Assembly: GCA_965363355.1 (NCBI GenBank)
Contig: CBDTTM010000008.1
Coordinates: 1 to 29,708, forward strand
Direction: 5' to 3'
DNA from: CBDTTM01 sp965363355
GTDB lineage: Bacteria; Bacillota; Negativicutes; Selenomonadales; Selenomonadaceae
Length of the DNA: 29,708 bases
Shown one piece after another: positions 1 to 6,296 of this stretch; the first letter of the stretch is position 1; each line of letters starts with the position of its first letter. The notes beneath the pieces were generated by a model. It was given only the letters and a program-made list of their open reading frames with translations, had not been told where the DNA came from and searched no databases. The position numbers were made by a program, and so were the translations under genes.

Positions 1-33
1 TCAAAGAACACCGTGCTAACTGCTTGAGTCAGC
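1..33 (-). promoter_or_regulatory. rRNA operon leader with boxB-like hairpin and boxA-like element
   Basis: Read on the minus strand, the window ends in a hairpin (GCTGACT at 33-27, AGTTAGC at 21-15, 5-base loop) followed by GTTCTTTGA at 9-1. A hairpin followed by a CTTT-rich boxA is the antitermination leader arrangement of bacterial rRNA operons, and it lies just after two strong tandem promoters. A 16S rRNA gene should therefore begin a short way outside the left edge. No rRNA gene body is inside the window. Confidence 0.7.
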
Positions 34-39
34 TTTTAT

Positions 40-68
40 ATAGTAACTTATATTTCATCTTTTGTCAA
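40..68 (-). promoter_or_regulatory. rRNA promoter P2
   Basis: Perfect -35 TTGACA (68-63), 17-base spacer, -10 TACTAT (45-40). The predicted start is near position 33, at the base of the leader hairpin. It is the nearer of two tandem promoters facing the left edge, the usual arrangement for rRNA operons. Confidence 0.75.
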
Positions 69-138
69 CATCTTTTTTCAAGGTTGTTGAAACAAATTTT
101 AAAACATAATGTCTGCCGTATCACCGGCGACTTGTATT

Positions 139-167
139 ATTCTACAAGATGCCGGCATGTTTGTCAA
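139..167 (-). promoter_or_regulatory. rRNA promoter P1
   Basis: Perfect -35 TTGACA (167-162), 17-base spacer, -10 TAGAAT (144-139). It starts 6 bases beyond the bofA stop codon and points to the left edge. Together with P2 it forms a tandem pair about 100 bp apart. Confidence 0.75.
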
Positions 168-172
168 CACTT

Positions 173-418
173 TTATAAAAATTGATAAATAACTAATCCT
201 AATACGCCCGGAATACCGAAAACTCCAGCAATCAAAGCTTTTAGAAAGGTGATTTTTATGCCTACACCAAATAAATTAACAATCCAAAGCATAACTGCAC
301 CAACGATGCTATTAGAAACAAGTTTCCACAAAATCCGCATTGGCAGTGAAACAACTTTCCCAATTAAACAAAGAACAACAATCCCCACAACAAATGCAAG
401 AACAATATTCGCTTCCAT
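173..418 (-). CDS. bofA: BofA family membrane protein
   Basis: 81-residue hydrophobic protein with an N-terminal membrane helix (about residues 4-25), a short basic stretch around MRILWK, and a hydrophobic C-terminal half ending in a glycine-rich helix (VFGIPGVLGLVIYQF). Size, hydrophobic pattern and position fit the pro-sigma-K processing inhibitor BofA family. In B. subtilis BofA holds the SpoIVFB protease inactive in the forespore membrane; the family also occurs in species that do not sporulate, so the role here is open. It is the last gene before the rRNA promoters, the same place as in B. subtilis (recR, yaaL, bofA, rrnA). The ATG is preceded by GAGAGGG. Confidence 0.8.
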   Translation of the reverse strand: MEANIVLAFVVGIVVLCLIGKVVSLPMRILWKLVSNSIVGAVMLWIVNLFGVGIKITFLKALIAGVFGIPGVLGLVIYQFL

Positions 419-444
419 AACAAATCCCTCTCAATCAATGCACA

Positions 445-477
445 AAACCGGGATATGATATCCCGGTTTCTTTTTTT
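445..477. terminator. hairpin between recR and bofA
   Basis: An 11-bp perfect stem (445-455 with 459-469) with a 3-base loop. On the plus strand it is followed by TTTCTTTTTTT, a good intrinsic terminator, although no plus-strand gene lies upstream. On the minus strand only TTTT follows, so it would be a weak terminator or attenuator between recR and bofA. The recR stop codon lies inside the T/A tract. Confidence 0.45.
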
Positions 478-1072
478 AAATTTCCCGGCGGTTTTCAAGA
501 GCCTTTGACAAGGTGACCTCATCTGCATATTCTAAATCCCCGCCAATCGGCAAGCCATGGGCGATGCGCGTCACTTTTATGCCAACCGGCTTAAGCAGTT
601 TTGCGATGTACATCGCTGTAGCTTCGCCCTCTACATTCGGGTTGGTTGCCATAATAATCTCTTTGACTTCTGAGTCGTAGAGCCTCCCTAGCAGCTCTTT
701 GATCCGAAGGTTCTCCGGTCCAACGCCTTCAAGTGGTGATAATGCCCCATGAAGAACATGGTACACACCCTTATAATCTCGCATGCGTTCTAAAGCTGCT
801 ACATCTCGTGGTTGTTCCACTACACAGATCAACGAATGATCTCTCCCATTTGAAGAACATATCTTGCATGGATTCGTATCACTCAAGTTAAAGCATGTAT
901 TGCAAAAACCGATTTTTTCTTTTGCTTCAACAATCGCATTGGCTAAAGCCTTGGCTTTATCAACATCCATATCAAGAATATGATAGGCCAAACGGACTGC
1001 CGTCTTGGCTCCAATCCCAGGCAATGACCGAAAATGCTCGATAAGCTTCGCCAAAGGTTCTATATATTGCAT
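476..1072 (-). CDS. recR: recombination mediator protein RecR
   Basis: 198 residues, the normal RecR length. From the N-terminus it has a helix-hairpin-helix (FRSLPGIGAKTA, about 14-25), a C4 zinc finger (C57, C60, C69, C72) and a Toprim domain (from about residue 81, with VVEQPRD and ATNPNVEGEATA), then the C-terminal part with THG-like RIAHGLPIGGDLEYAD. With RecF and RecO it loads RecA at single-strand gaps. The ATG lies 2 bases after the ybaB stop and AGGAATG inside the ybaB end is a likely ribosome binding site, so translation is probably coupled. All expected motifs are intact. Confidence 0.97.
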   Translation of the reverse strand: MQYIEPLAKLIEHFRSLPGIGAKTAVRLAYHILDMDVDKAKALANAIVEAKEKIGFCNTCFNLSDTNPCKICSSNGRDHSLICVVEQPRDVAALERMRDYKGVYHVLHGALSPLEGVGPENLRIKELLGRLYDSEVKEIIMATNPNVEGEATAMYIAKLLKPVGIKVTRIAHGLPIGGDLEYADEVTLSKALENRREI

Positions 1073-1074
1073 TA

Positions 1075-1410
1075 TTAAAGCATTCCTGGCGGTAAATTAA
1101 GGCCACCGGTCAGCTTGCCCATTTCAGTTGCCATTAAATCTTCAACTTTTTTTACAGATTCATTCACAGCAGCAGAAATTAAATCCTGCAGCATTTCTAC
1201 GTCTTCTGGATCTACAGCTGAAGGATCGATAATTAACGACTGGATTTGTTTTTCTCCATTCATTACTACCTTAACTGCTCCGCCGCCTGCGGATACATCT
1301 ACTGTTCTTGTTTTTAATTCTTCCTGTAATTTAGCCATATCTGCTTGCAATTTCTGGACTTTTTTCATCATGCCGCCCATATTGCCCATGTTACCCATTC
1401 CACCAAACAT
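1075..1410 (-). CDS. ybaB: YbaB/EbfC nucleoid-associated protein
   Basis: 111 residues with a glycine- and methionine-rich start (MFGGMGNMGNMGGMMKK), a coiled-coil-like helix (KVQKLQADMAKLQEEL), the core beta sheet (GGGAVKVVMNGEKQIQSL) and a helical end. This is the YbaB/EbfC family, small dimeric DNA-binding proteins of the nucleoid. It sits between dnaX and recR, as yaaK does in Bacillus and ybaB in Escherichia coli. GGGGG lies about 8 bases before the ATG. Probably co-transcribed with dnaX (66-bp gap) and recR (2-bp gap). Confidence 0.95.
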   Translation of the reverse strand: MFGGMGNMGNMGGMMKKVQKLQADMAKLQEELKTRTVDVSAGGGAVKVVMNGEKQIQSLIIDPSAVDPEDVEMLQDLISAAVNESVKKVEDLMATEMGKLTGGLNLPPGML

Positions 1411-1476
1411 AGTATATGCCCCCTTCTATATGTACTATACCCTAGACTACCAAAATACATTGGCATCGTCAATTGC

Positions 1477-3243
1477 TTATTTCAAATCTTCCTTACGGAC
1501 AAAATTGTCACCGAATATTTCCACAGCAGTTTCAAGCGTATGCCGCTCTTCTACGTTCAAAGCATCATAGTTAACTTCAACCTTTTCCTGTACCGGCGCG
1601 GGCTTTGGTATATTCTTCTTCACTGGTGGCAGCGGCTTTTGAACCTTGGGAGCAGCTTCTAGATTGCAAATAATACGAAGCGATCGACCGGACAGATCCT
1701 GCAAGATTTCTTCTAGTAACAACCGATAGTCTTCTCTTTCCGTCCTCGCCATCATAAAGCTGCTCTTAAAAGCAATAAAAAATTGTGTATCATTTATTCC
1801 ACGCACTTCACCGGCTTTTACACAAGCGTAAACTGGCATCTTCCCCTGTTTCTTCAAGGTTTCCAGCAATTTTTGCCAAATGTTTTGTGCCTCGGCATTG
1901 CCTGCCACCGTTGACGGCATCGTTGCCTGTTCCACCGCATTCTGGCTTTCACCTTGCATTTTTTGCTGACTTGCCTGCACCATATTGTTTTTAGGCTGCT
2001 GAGAAGAAATGTTCGATTTTATCGAGCTAGGCGTTCCAGCAGTTTGCCCTGGCATAGCAGCTATTTTTTTAAGCGCAGCAGTCAGTCGATTGACCTTTGC
2101 CTCGAGCTGTACAATCCGTTCATCTGATACAGAAGTGTTTTGACCGTTTGAAGCAATTGCTTCAGGGTGGCATAGTGATAGCAACGCCACTTCGATTGCA
2201 ATACGTGGCTGCGGTGACCATTTGATTTCATTCATCGCTGCATGTAGTTTTTGAATGATCTCTACGATTTCCTCATGGCTGAAATTTTCAGCGTGCTGCT
2301 TTAAAACATCCTCTTGGTCATTATAAAGCTCAATGCCGGCAACCATTCCTGCCGCCTTATAAATCATAATGCTGCGCATATGTAGCGTCATTTCGGCTAA
2401 AATCTGTTTGACATCTTTACCACTAGCCAAAAGTGTATCGAGTAGCGAAAGAATCGCTCCTCCATTTTTTCCAGCCAAAGCTTCGGTGAGTTTCCATATC
2501 CACTCATGTCCGACTAAGCCAAGGATATGGCGGACCTTTTCCGCTTTCACGCCGTCTTCCGCCAGCGCTGAGCATTGATCCAGAATACTCAAGGCATCAC
2601 GCATCCCACCATCTGCATGGATTGCTATGATCCGCAAAGCCTCTGGTTCTGCGGCAAGATTGCTCTCGCTTGCAACCAATGCCAGGCGTTTTTGTATTTC
2701 ATCTACTGTTATGCGTTTAAAATCATATCGCTGGCAACGCGATTGTATCGTGGCCGGTACTTTATGCGCTTCTGTAGTCGCCAGGATAAATACGACATGC
2801 GCCGGTGGTTCTTCCAGCGTTTTAAGCAAAGCATTGAACGCTTCTGCGGTCAGCATATGCACTTCATCAATGATATATACTTTGTATCTTCCGTCTGCTG
2901 GTGCGAATTTGACCGTTTCCCTCAAATCCCGGATTTCATCAATGCCTCGATTGGATGCAGCATCAATTTCAAAAACATCCATCGAGGAACCTTCATTGAT
3001 TTTTTGACAATTCGCACAGATATTACAAGGTTCTGGTGTCGGCCCGTTTTCACAGTTGAGCGCTTTGGCAAAAATCTTGGCTGTACTAGTCTTGCCTGTA
3101 CCGCGAGGTCCTGAAAATAAATAAGCATGTCCGATTTTTCCCGTAGTAATTGCATTTGACAGCGTCCGACTAATATGGTCCTGCCCAATTAAGTCCGAAA
3201 AATCTTTAGGACGCCACTTCCGATATAAAGCAACATACGCCAT
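1477..3243 (-). CDS. dnaX: DNA polymerase III subunit gamma/tau
   Basis: 588-residue clamp-loader ATPase. The AAA+ module shows Walker A GPRGTGKT (45-52), a zinc site (C64, C73, C76, C79), Walker B IIDEVHM (124-130), sensor I ATTE (155-158) and the SRC arginine finger (R169). A clamp-loader collar follows (to about 360), then a low-complexity Gln/Ser-rich linker and a C-terminal domain that in tau binds DnaB and the polymerase. GGGAG lies 6 bases before the ATG. The gene follows the SRP RNA terminator closely and probably heads the dnaX-ybaB-recR operon. An A7 tract at codons 392-394 could yield a short gamma form (separate entry). Confidence 0.97.
   Translation of the reverse strand: MAYVALYRKWRPKDFSDLIGQDHISRTLSNAITTGKIGHAYLFSGPRGTGKTSTAKIFAKALNCENGPTPEPCNICANCQKINEGSSMDVFEIDAASNRGIDEIRDLRETVKFAPADGRYKVYIIDEVHMLTAEAFNALLKTLEEPPAHVVFILATTEAHKVPATIQSRCQRYDFKRITVDEIQKRLALVASESNLAAEPEALRIIAIHADGGMRDALSILDQCSALAEDGVKAEKVRHILGLVGHEWIWKLTEALAGKNGGAILSLLDTLLASGKDVKQILAEMTLHMRSIMIYKAAGMVAGIELYNDQEDVLKQHAENFSHEEIVEIIQKLHAAMNEIKWSPQPRIAIEVALLSLCHPEAIASNGQNTSVSDERIVQLEAKVNRLTAALKKIAAMPGQTAGTPSSIKSNISSQQPKNNMVQASQQKMQGESQNAVEQATMPSTVAGNAEAQNIWQKLLETLKKQGKMPVYACVKAGEVRGINDTQFFIAFKSSFMMARTEREDYRLLLEEILQDLSGRSLRIICNLEAAPKVQKPLPPVKKNIPKPAPVQEKVEVNYDALNVEERHTLETAVEIFGDNFVRKEDLK
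2061..2070 (-). other. possible dnaX slippage site (A7)
   Basis: On the coding strand, codons 392-394 read AAA AAA ATA inside CTTAAAAAAATAG, right after the collar region. A slip that loses one A makes the next codon TAG, giving a product of about 393 residues. A slip that gains one A (or a -1 ribosomal shift) meets TAG about a dozen codons later. Gamma made by slippage on A runs is known for E. coli (ribosomal) and Thermus (transcriptional) dnaX; whether it happens here is inference. Confidence 0.4.
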
Positions 3244-3288
3244 GATATTCTCCCGCCTTCAATATTTCTCATTTCTCTTGATTATAAC

Positions 3289-3312
3289 AAAAAAACAGCC
3301 CTACCGGGGCTG
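3289..3312 (-). terminator. terminator of the tRNA-Ser/SRP RNA transcript
   Basis: On the minus strand, CAGCCC (3312-3307) pairs with GGGCTG (3301-3296) around a 5-base loop, followed by seven T (3295-3289). It lies 26 bases after the SRP RNA end and 46 bases before the dnaX start. Confidence 0.85.
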
Positions 3313-3337
3313 CTTTATTATGTATTCCCTTTTCAAC

Positions 3338-3460
3338 GTCGGGCCACGGCCCTCAGGCAACCTCACGGCACATGAAGATAACCACTTACCGCTGCTTCCT
3401 TCCGGACCTGACGGGGTTCACGGGTCTTCATTGCGTAAGACCAAAGCGCCGCGGTCCGAC
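3338..3460 (-). ncRNA. ffs: signal recognition particle RNA (small 4.5S type)
   Basis: The minus strand holds the domain IV core GTCAGGTCCGGAAGGAAGCA, the binding site for Ffh and FtsY. The ends GTCGGACCGCGGC and GCCGTGGCCCGAC pair over 13 positions with one mismatch and one wobble, closing the rod. The length of about 123 nt is the short bacterial type without an Alu domain, unlike the roughly 270-nt Bacillus RNA. It lies 30 bases after the tRNA-Ser 3' end with no room for a full separate promoter, so it is probably cut from a common transcript. The exact ends are inferred from the closing helix. Confidence 0.93.
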
Positions 3461-3490
3461 CTTAAAAAGGATCTGTGTCTTAAATTATAA

Positions 3491-3580
3491 TGGCGGAGAG
3501 TGAGGGATTCGAACCCTCGGTACAGTTTCCCGTACACACGCTTTCCAGGCGTGCTCCTTCAACCGCTCGGACAACTCTCC
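3491..3580 (-). tRNA. tRNA-Ser(GGA)
   Basis: A 90-nt class II tRNA with encoded CCA. Acceptor stem GGAGAGT pairs with ACTCTCC, discriminator G. The anticodon loop CTGGAAA (plus 3548-3542) gives anticodon GGA, decoding UCC/UCU. A long variable arm (GTACGGGAAACTGTAC) and the T arm GAGGGTTCGAATCCCTC are intact. It precedes the SRP RNA, as tRNA-Ser does in the B. subtilis dnaX region. Confidence 0.97.
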
Positions 3581-3622
3581 AGTGCTTGAACAAAATATTA
3601 TATTTCATCTGCAACGATATAT

Positions 3623-3651
3623 AGATTATCATTTATTTAGGGTTTTGTCAA
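3623..3651 (-). promoter_or_regulatory. promoter of tRNA-Ser/SRP RNA
   Basis: Perfect -35 TTGACA (3651-3646), 17-base spacer, -10 TAATCT (3628-3623). The predicted start is near 3616, 36 bases before the tRNA 5' end. Confidence 0.8.
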
Positions 3652-3711
3652 CACTTATACATATTTTATTCAAAACAACTGTATTTCGCCAGAAAATCTT
3701 CCTCGAGAACG

Positions 3712-4587
3712 TCAAAAAATAATCTCATCTGTCGCCAAAATCAGATCAAAACTGCCACAAATCGTATCGATACGAATAACCAGCTGTCTGTTACCAGCAG
3801 GCAATACGTTATCAGCAGAACGATAAGGATCAAGGTCTACATTAAGATGGCGATTTGATAGATTGACGATATACAGCCCATTTGTCACATTTAAGAATTC
3901 AGCAACACTGTCAACCGCCAGCTCACCGATTTCTTCAATATTTTCCTGGCTGTAGCGGCGAGCCAATGCCAATATGACATCTTCTTCTGCCATGATTCCC
4001 GTAATCAGCATGACATCACCTGTCAACCGCTGAGAAATCGTAATCATGCTTTTATCGCCACTAAAAGGTTCCGGCTCTAAATTGATGACTGCTTCTGTAT
4101 TTAAAAAGCGTGACAACGCCCTTAAAAAAACATCCGTATATTCACTATAGAGTACATATTCTTCTTCTAGTTCTTCAAAGTTGACGCGTTTCATCGCGAC
4201 CTGATTAACTGCTGTTCCAATTGTCAAAGTTTCTCTTTTTTTATAATCATGCATGAGTCTTTCCAGTTCTACATAGCTCTCAACCATATTTTCACTAAGA
4301 AGGCCTTGGGCAAAACTCATATTCGTAGTTGGTATCATTTCCGATAAGCTTCTGTATTCTGATTCTGTCATATACTCAGCATTAACAGCCAAGGTACCAA
4401 AATCGTCCCCTGGTTTTTGCTGTGCTTTTATCGTTTCGATCTGCTCGCCAGTCAGCACTTGTGACCAAAGGCCTCTGACTTCGATTCCAGCCGGGTGTTC
4501 TTCAAGGTTCTCCAACAAAAACCGTATTTGATCAGCAGAAATAAACCCTTCATTAAGCAAAGATTGTGCAAAGTACTGTTTAAGCAT
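3712..4587 (-). CDS. CheX-like (CheC/CheX/FliY-type) protein
   Basis: 291 residues, no signal peptide or membrane segment. The N-terminal 120 residues (LNEGFISADQIRFLL, LTGEQIETIKAQQKPGDDFG) look like short helical hairpins that I cannot name. From about residue 145 the chain resembles the CheX chemotaxis phosphatase fold: RALSRFLNTEAV, then LTGDVMLITGIMAEEDVILALARRY, and a conserved-type helix AVDSVAEFLNVTNGLY with the family's E-x2-N pattern. CheX proteins remove phosphate from CheY. Its start overlaps the upstream response regulator by 8 bp, so the pair is translationally coupled and this protein probably acts on that regulator (inference). No flagellar or che genes are nearby. Confidence 0.7.
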   Translation of the reverse strand: MLKQYFAQSLLNEGFISADQIRFLLENLEEHPAGIEVRGLWSQVLTGEQIETIKAQQKPGDDFGTLAVNAEYMTESEYRSLSEMIPTTNMSFAQGLLSENMVESYVELERLMHDYKKRETLTIGTAVNQVAMKRVNFEELEEEYVLYSEYTDVFLRALSRFLNTEAVINLEPEPFSGDKSMITISQRLTGDVMLITGIMAEEDVILALARRYSQENIEEIGELAVDSVAEFLNVTNGLYIVNLSNRHLNVDLDPYRSADNVLPAGNRQLVIRIDTICGSFDLILATDEIIF

Positions 4588-4963
4588 CGAGAGACACCTT
4601 CTTCCGCAAACGCTTTACAACCATCTGGATTTGTTCACTGGTATAAGGTTTTTGAATGAAATCCATAGCTCCCAGCTTCAGCGTTTCTATCAAATTGGCT
4701 GCTGACCCTGTAGAAGATAACATGATTACCTGCATGTCTGGACGAAGCTCCCGAATAGCGCGCAGTGCTTCTACTCCATCAATTTCAGGCATAACAATAT
4801 CTAATATAATTCCATCCGGTTGTTCCTTCAAACATTCCATAACAGCCTCTTTGCCATTTTTAGCTTCAATGACCTCACAGTCTAAGCCTTCAAGTTCAGC
4901 CCGCAGTTTTTTACGAAGCAAACTGGAATCATCTGTAATAAGAATCTTTAATTTCCGCGTCAT
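4580..4963 (-). CDS. CheY-like single-domain response regulator
   Basis: 127 residues, a lone receiver domain. Acidic pocket D11-D12, phosphoacceptor D55 (GIILDIVMPEIDG), Ser83/Ser84 after beta 4 and K105 (FIQKPY) are all present. No output domain follows, so the signal must pass by protein contact. It is the first gene of a two-gene unit with the overlapping CheX-like gene. GGGAGG lies about 8 bases before the ATG and an extended -10 promoter lies about 80 bases upstream. Basic residues at both ends (MTRKLK; KRLRKK) flank the domain. Confidence 0.9.
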   Translation of the reverse strand: MTRKLKILITDDSSLLRKKLRAELEGLDCEVIEAKNGKEAVMECLKEQPDGIILDIVMPEIDGVEALRAIRELRPDMQVIMLSSTGSAANLIETLKLGAMDFIQKPYTSEQIQMVVKRLRKKVSLDA

Positions 4964-5042
4964 GTTTCAGCCTCCCCTGTATCAAATTGCCTCTATGTTT
5001 AATGTTTTTACCCCCGCAAAAATCTTACAAAAGTTCACTTTT

Positions 5043-5051
5043 ATTATAACA
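5043..5051 (-). promoter_or_regulatory. extended -10 promoter of the CheY/CheX unit
   Basis: TGTTATAAT on the minus strand: a perfect -10 TATAAT (5048-5043) with the TGn extension. No good -35 lies 17 bases upstream, typical of extended -10 promoters. Confidence 0.5.
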
Positions 5052-5206
5052 CAATCCGGCGTCTTATAGATATCTGATTTTTTGAATTTCTTCTATGATT
5101 CTTATCATTTTACACAAAAAAAGTTTAAACAATCACAAAATCAGCCGTTAAAACGTGTTCTTTACGTCCCCTAAAATTTATATAATAAAAACCATAAATA
5201 TATCAT

Positions 5207-5235
5207 TTGTTGTATCGAAGACAATCTGTTATGAT
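5207..5235 (+). promoter_or_regulatory. probable promoter of the VTT-domain gene
   Basis: TTGTTG (5207-5212), 17-base spacer, TATGAT (5230-5235), giving a predicted leader of about 80 bases. The rest of the 5052-5322 gap is AT-rich and shows nothing else I can name. Confidence 0.5.
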
Positions 5236-5322
5236 AATAGGCAAGAATACTGTTTCCATCTCTTTACTTCCTAAAAAAAGATAGAAGCCGTGTAATTTTC
5301 TTAAAGATTGGTGGTTTTATCG

Positions 5323-6090
5323 ATGCCAGTACAAACAAATGAGGAAAAGAAGCAACCCGGAGGTAAATCATATAAGCTTTTGACACTTCTCCTGCTCCTG
5401 CTTCTTTTATTTCTATCCTATTACATGAACCCAGGCCCCTGGCAAAAAATATTTGCACTTTTGTTGTCAGGCGACTTGACAAATATCATCGATTATATCC
5501 GTTCGTTTGGCCCATACGCAATGTTAATCAGCTTCCTCATGATTGTTTTGATCAACATCGTAGCGGTGCTGCCTAATATTTTCTTTTTGGCTGCTAACGG
5601 AATACTCTTTGGCATCATCCCGGGAACGATTTTATCTTGGTTGGCAGAATCGACCGGTGTCATCATCAGCTTTGCTTTGATGCGTTATTTTGGTCGCGAC
5701 TGTACAACAGCTCTGATAAAACGTAATAATCTATTGACGAAAGTCGATGAATACAGCGGTAAGAACGGCTTCAAAATCATGATCATTGCCCGCAGCATCC
5801 CTTTTGTCCCTTCTGGAATCATCACCGCACTCGGAGCTGTAAGCGAGATTCGCAAACGAGATTATATATTTGCTACACTGCTCGGCAAACTGCCGTCAGC
5901 CTTCATTGAAGTCTCGATTGGTCATGATCTTGCATCGTACCATGAACACAGTATGCGCCTTACCATATTGGTTTTAGTAGCCCTATCGGCTTATGGGATC
6001 CACCTTTGGCACAAGAAAAAAACTGCCGCTGCACTACAAACGGCACGAATCGATGCTTGCTGTCAGGAAGATACCTCAAAAAATCAATAA
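5323..6090 (+). CDS. TVP38/TMEM64 (VTT/DedA-like) membrane protein
   Basis: 255 residues from the ATG at 5323; the longer reading from TTG 5308 has no ribosome binding site, while GGTGG lies 8 bases before 5323. After a short charged start there is a leucine-rich membrane helix, then the VTT core: PNIFFLAANGILFGIIPG, a second helix ending ALMRYFGRD, and ARSIPFVPSGIITALGAVS, the R-x2-P and G-A pattern of the family, and a last helix near 215-235. VTT proteins are scramblase- or transporter-like inner-membrane proteins; the substrate here is unknown. A terminator follows, so it is probably transcribed alone. Confidence 0.85.
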   Translation: MPVQTNEEKKQPGGKSYKLLTLLLLLLLLFLSYYMNPGPWQKIFALLLSGDLTNIIDYIRSFGPYAMLISFLMIVLINIVAVLPNIFFLAANGILFGIIPGTILSWLAESTGVIISFALMRYFGRDCTTALIKRNNLLTKVDEYSGKNGFKIMIIARSIPFVPSGIITALGAVSEIRKRDYIFATLLGKLPSAFIEVSIGHDLASYHEHSMRLTILVLVALSAYGIHLWHKKKTAAALQTARIDACCQEDTSKNQ

Positions 6091-6132
6091 GTTTCACATT
6101 CTTTAGTGTTGCCATGAAAAAATTTCCCATGG

Positions 6133-6169
6133 TAAAAAATAACGAGGGATTCTATCTCTCGTTATTTTT
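6133..6169 (+). terminator. terminator after the VTT gene
   Basis: TAACGAG (6140-6146) pairs with CTCGTTA (6158-6164) with an A-rich 5' flank and TTTTT after the stem, 40-80 bases beyond the VTT stop codon. The A-rich flank would also allow termination from the other strand. Confidence 0.75.
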
Positions 6170-6188
6170 GCCTCTACTCGCAAAATAC

Positions 6189-6238
6189 GACGGCAAAGCA
6201 ACCGTCAAAACGACACCTTGCTTTGTCATCAGCGGTGT
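6189..6238 (+). promoter_or_regulatory. possible structured leader of the diguanylate cyclase gene
   Basis: Two 5-bp hairpins: GACGG/CCGTC (6189-6206) with loop CAAAGCAA, and ACACC/GGTGT (6213-6238) whose 16-base loop contains TTGCTTTG. The two loop sequences are exactly complementary over 8 bases, allowing either a kissing-loop fold or an alternative 10-bp stem (6192-6201 with 6218-6227). The element lies between the upstream terminator and the GGDEF gene. It does not match the c-di-GMP-I (GEMM) consensus that I know. Confidence 0.3.
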
Positions 6239-6296
6239 ACTGAACAGAGCCATATCGCTTTTTAGCCATTAATTTTATGACATTGGAGATTCAAAA

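Noticed and set aside
2575..3114. Plus-strand open frame of 179 codons inside dnaX.
   Set aside because: Antisense shadow of the conserved ATPase domain; no ribosome binding site and the dnaX frame carries all known motifs.
3242..3490. Plus-strand open frame of 82 codons.
   Set aside because: It is the complement of the SRP RNA and its terminator.
6189..6238. A c-di-GMP-I (GEMM) riboswitch before the GGDEF gene.
   Set aside because: Only a GACG...CAAAGC fragment resembles it; the conserved upstream helix and receptor sequences are absent.
6006..6272. An 88-codon open frame overlapping the end of the VTT gene and running through the terminator.
   Set aside because: It overlaps a real gene in another frame, crosses an intrinsic terminator and has no ribosome binding site or recognisable protein pattern.
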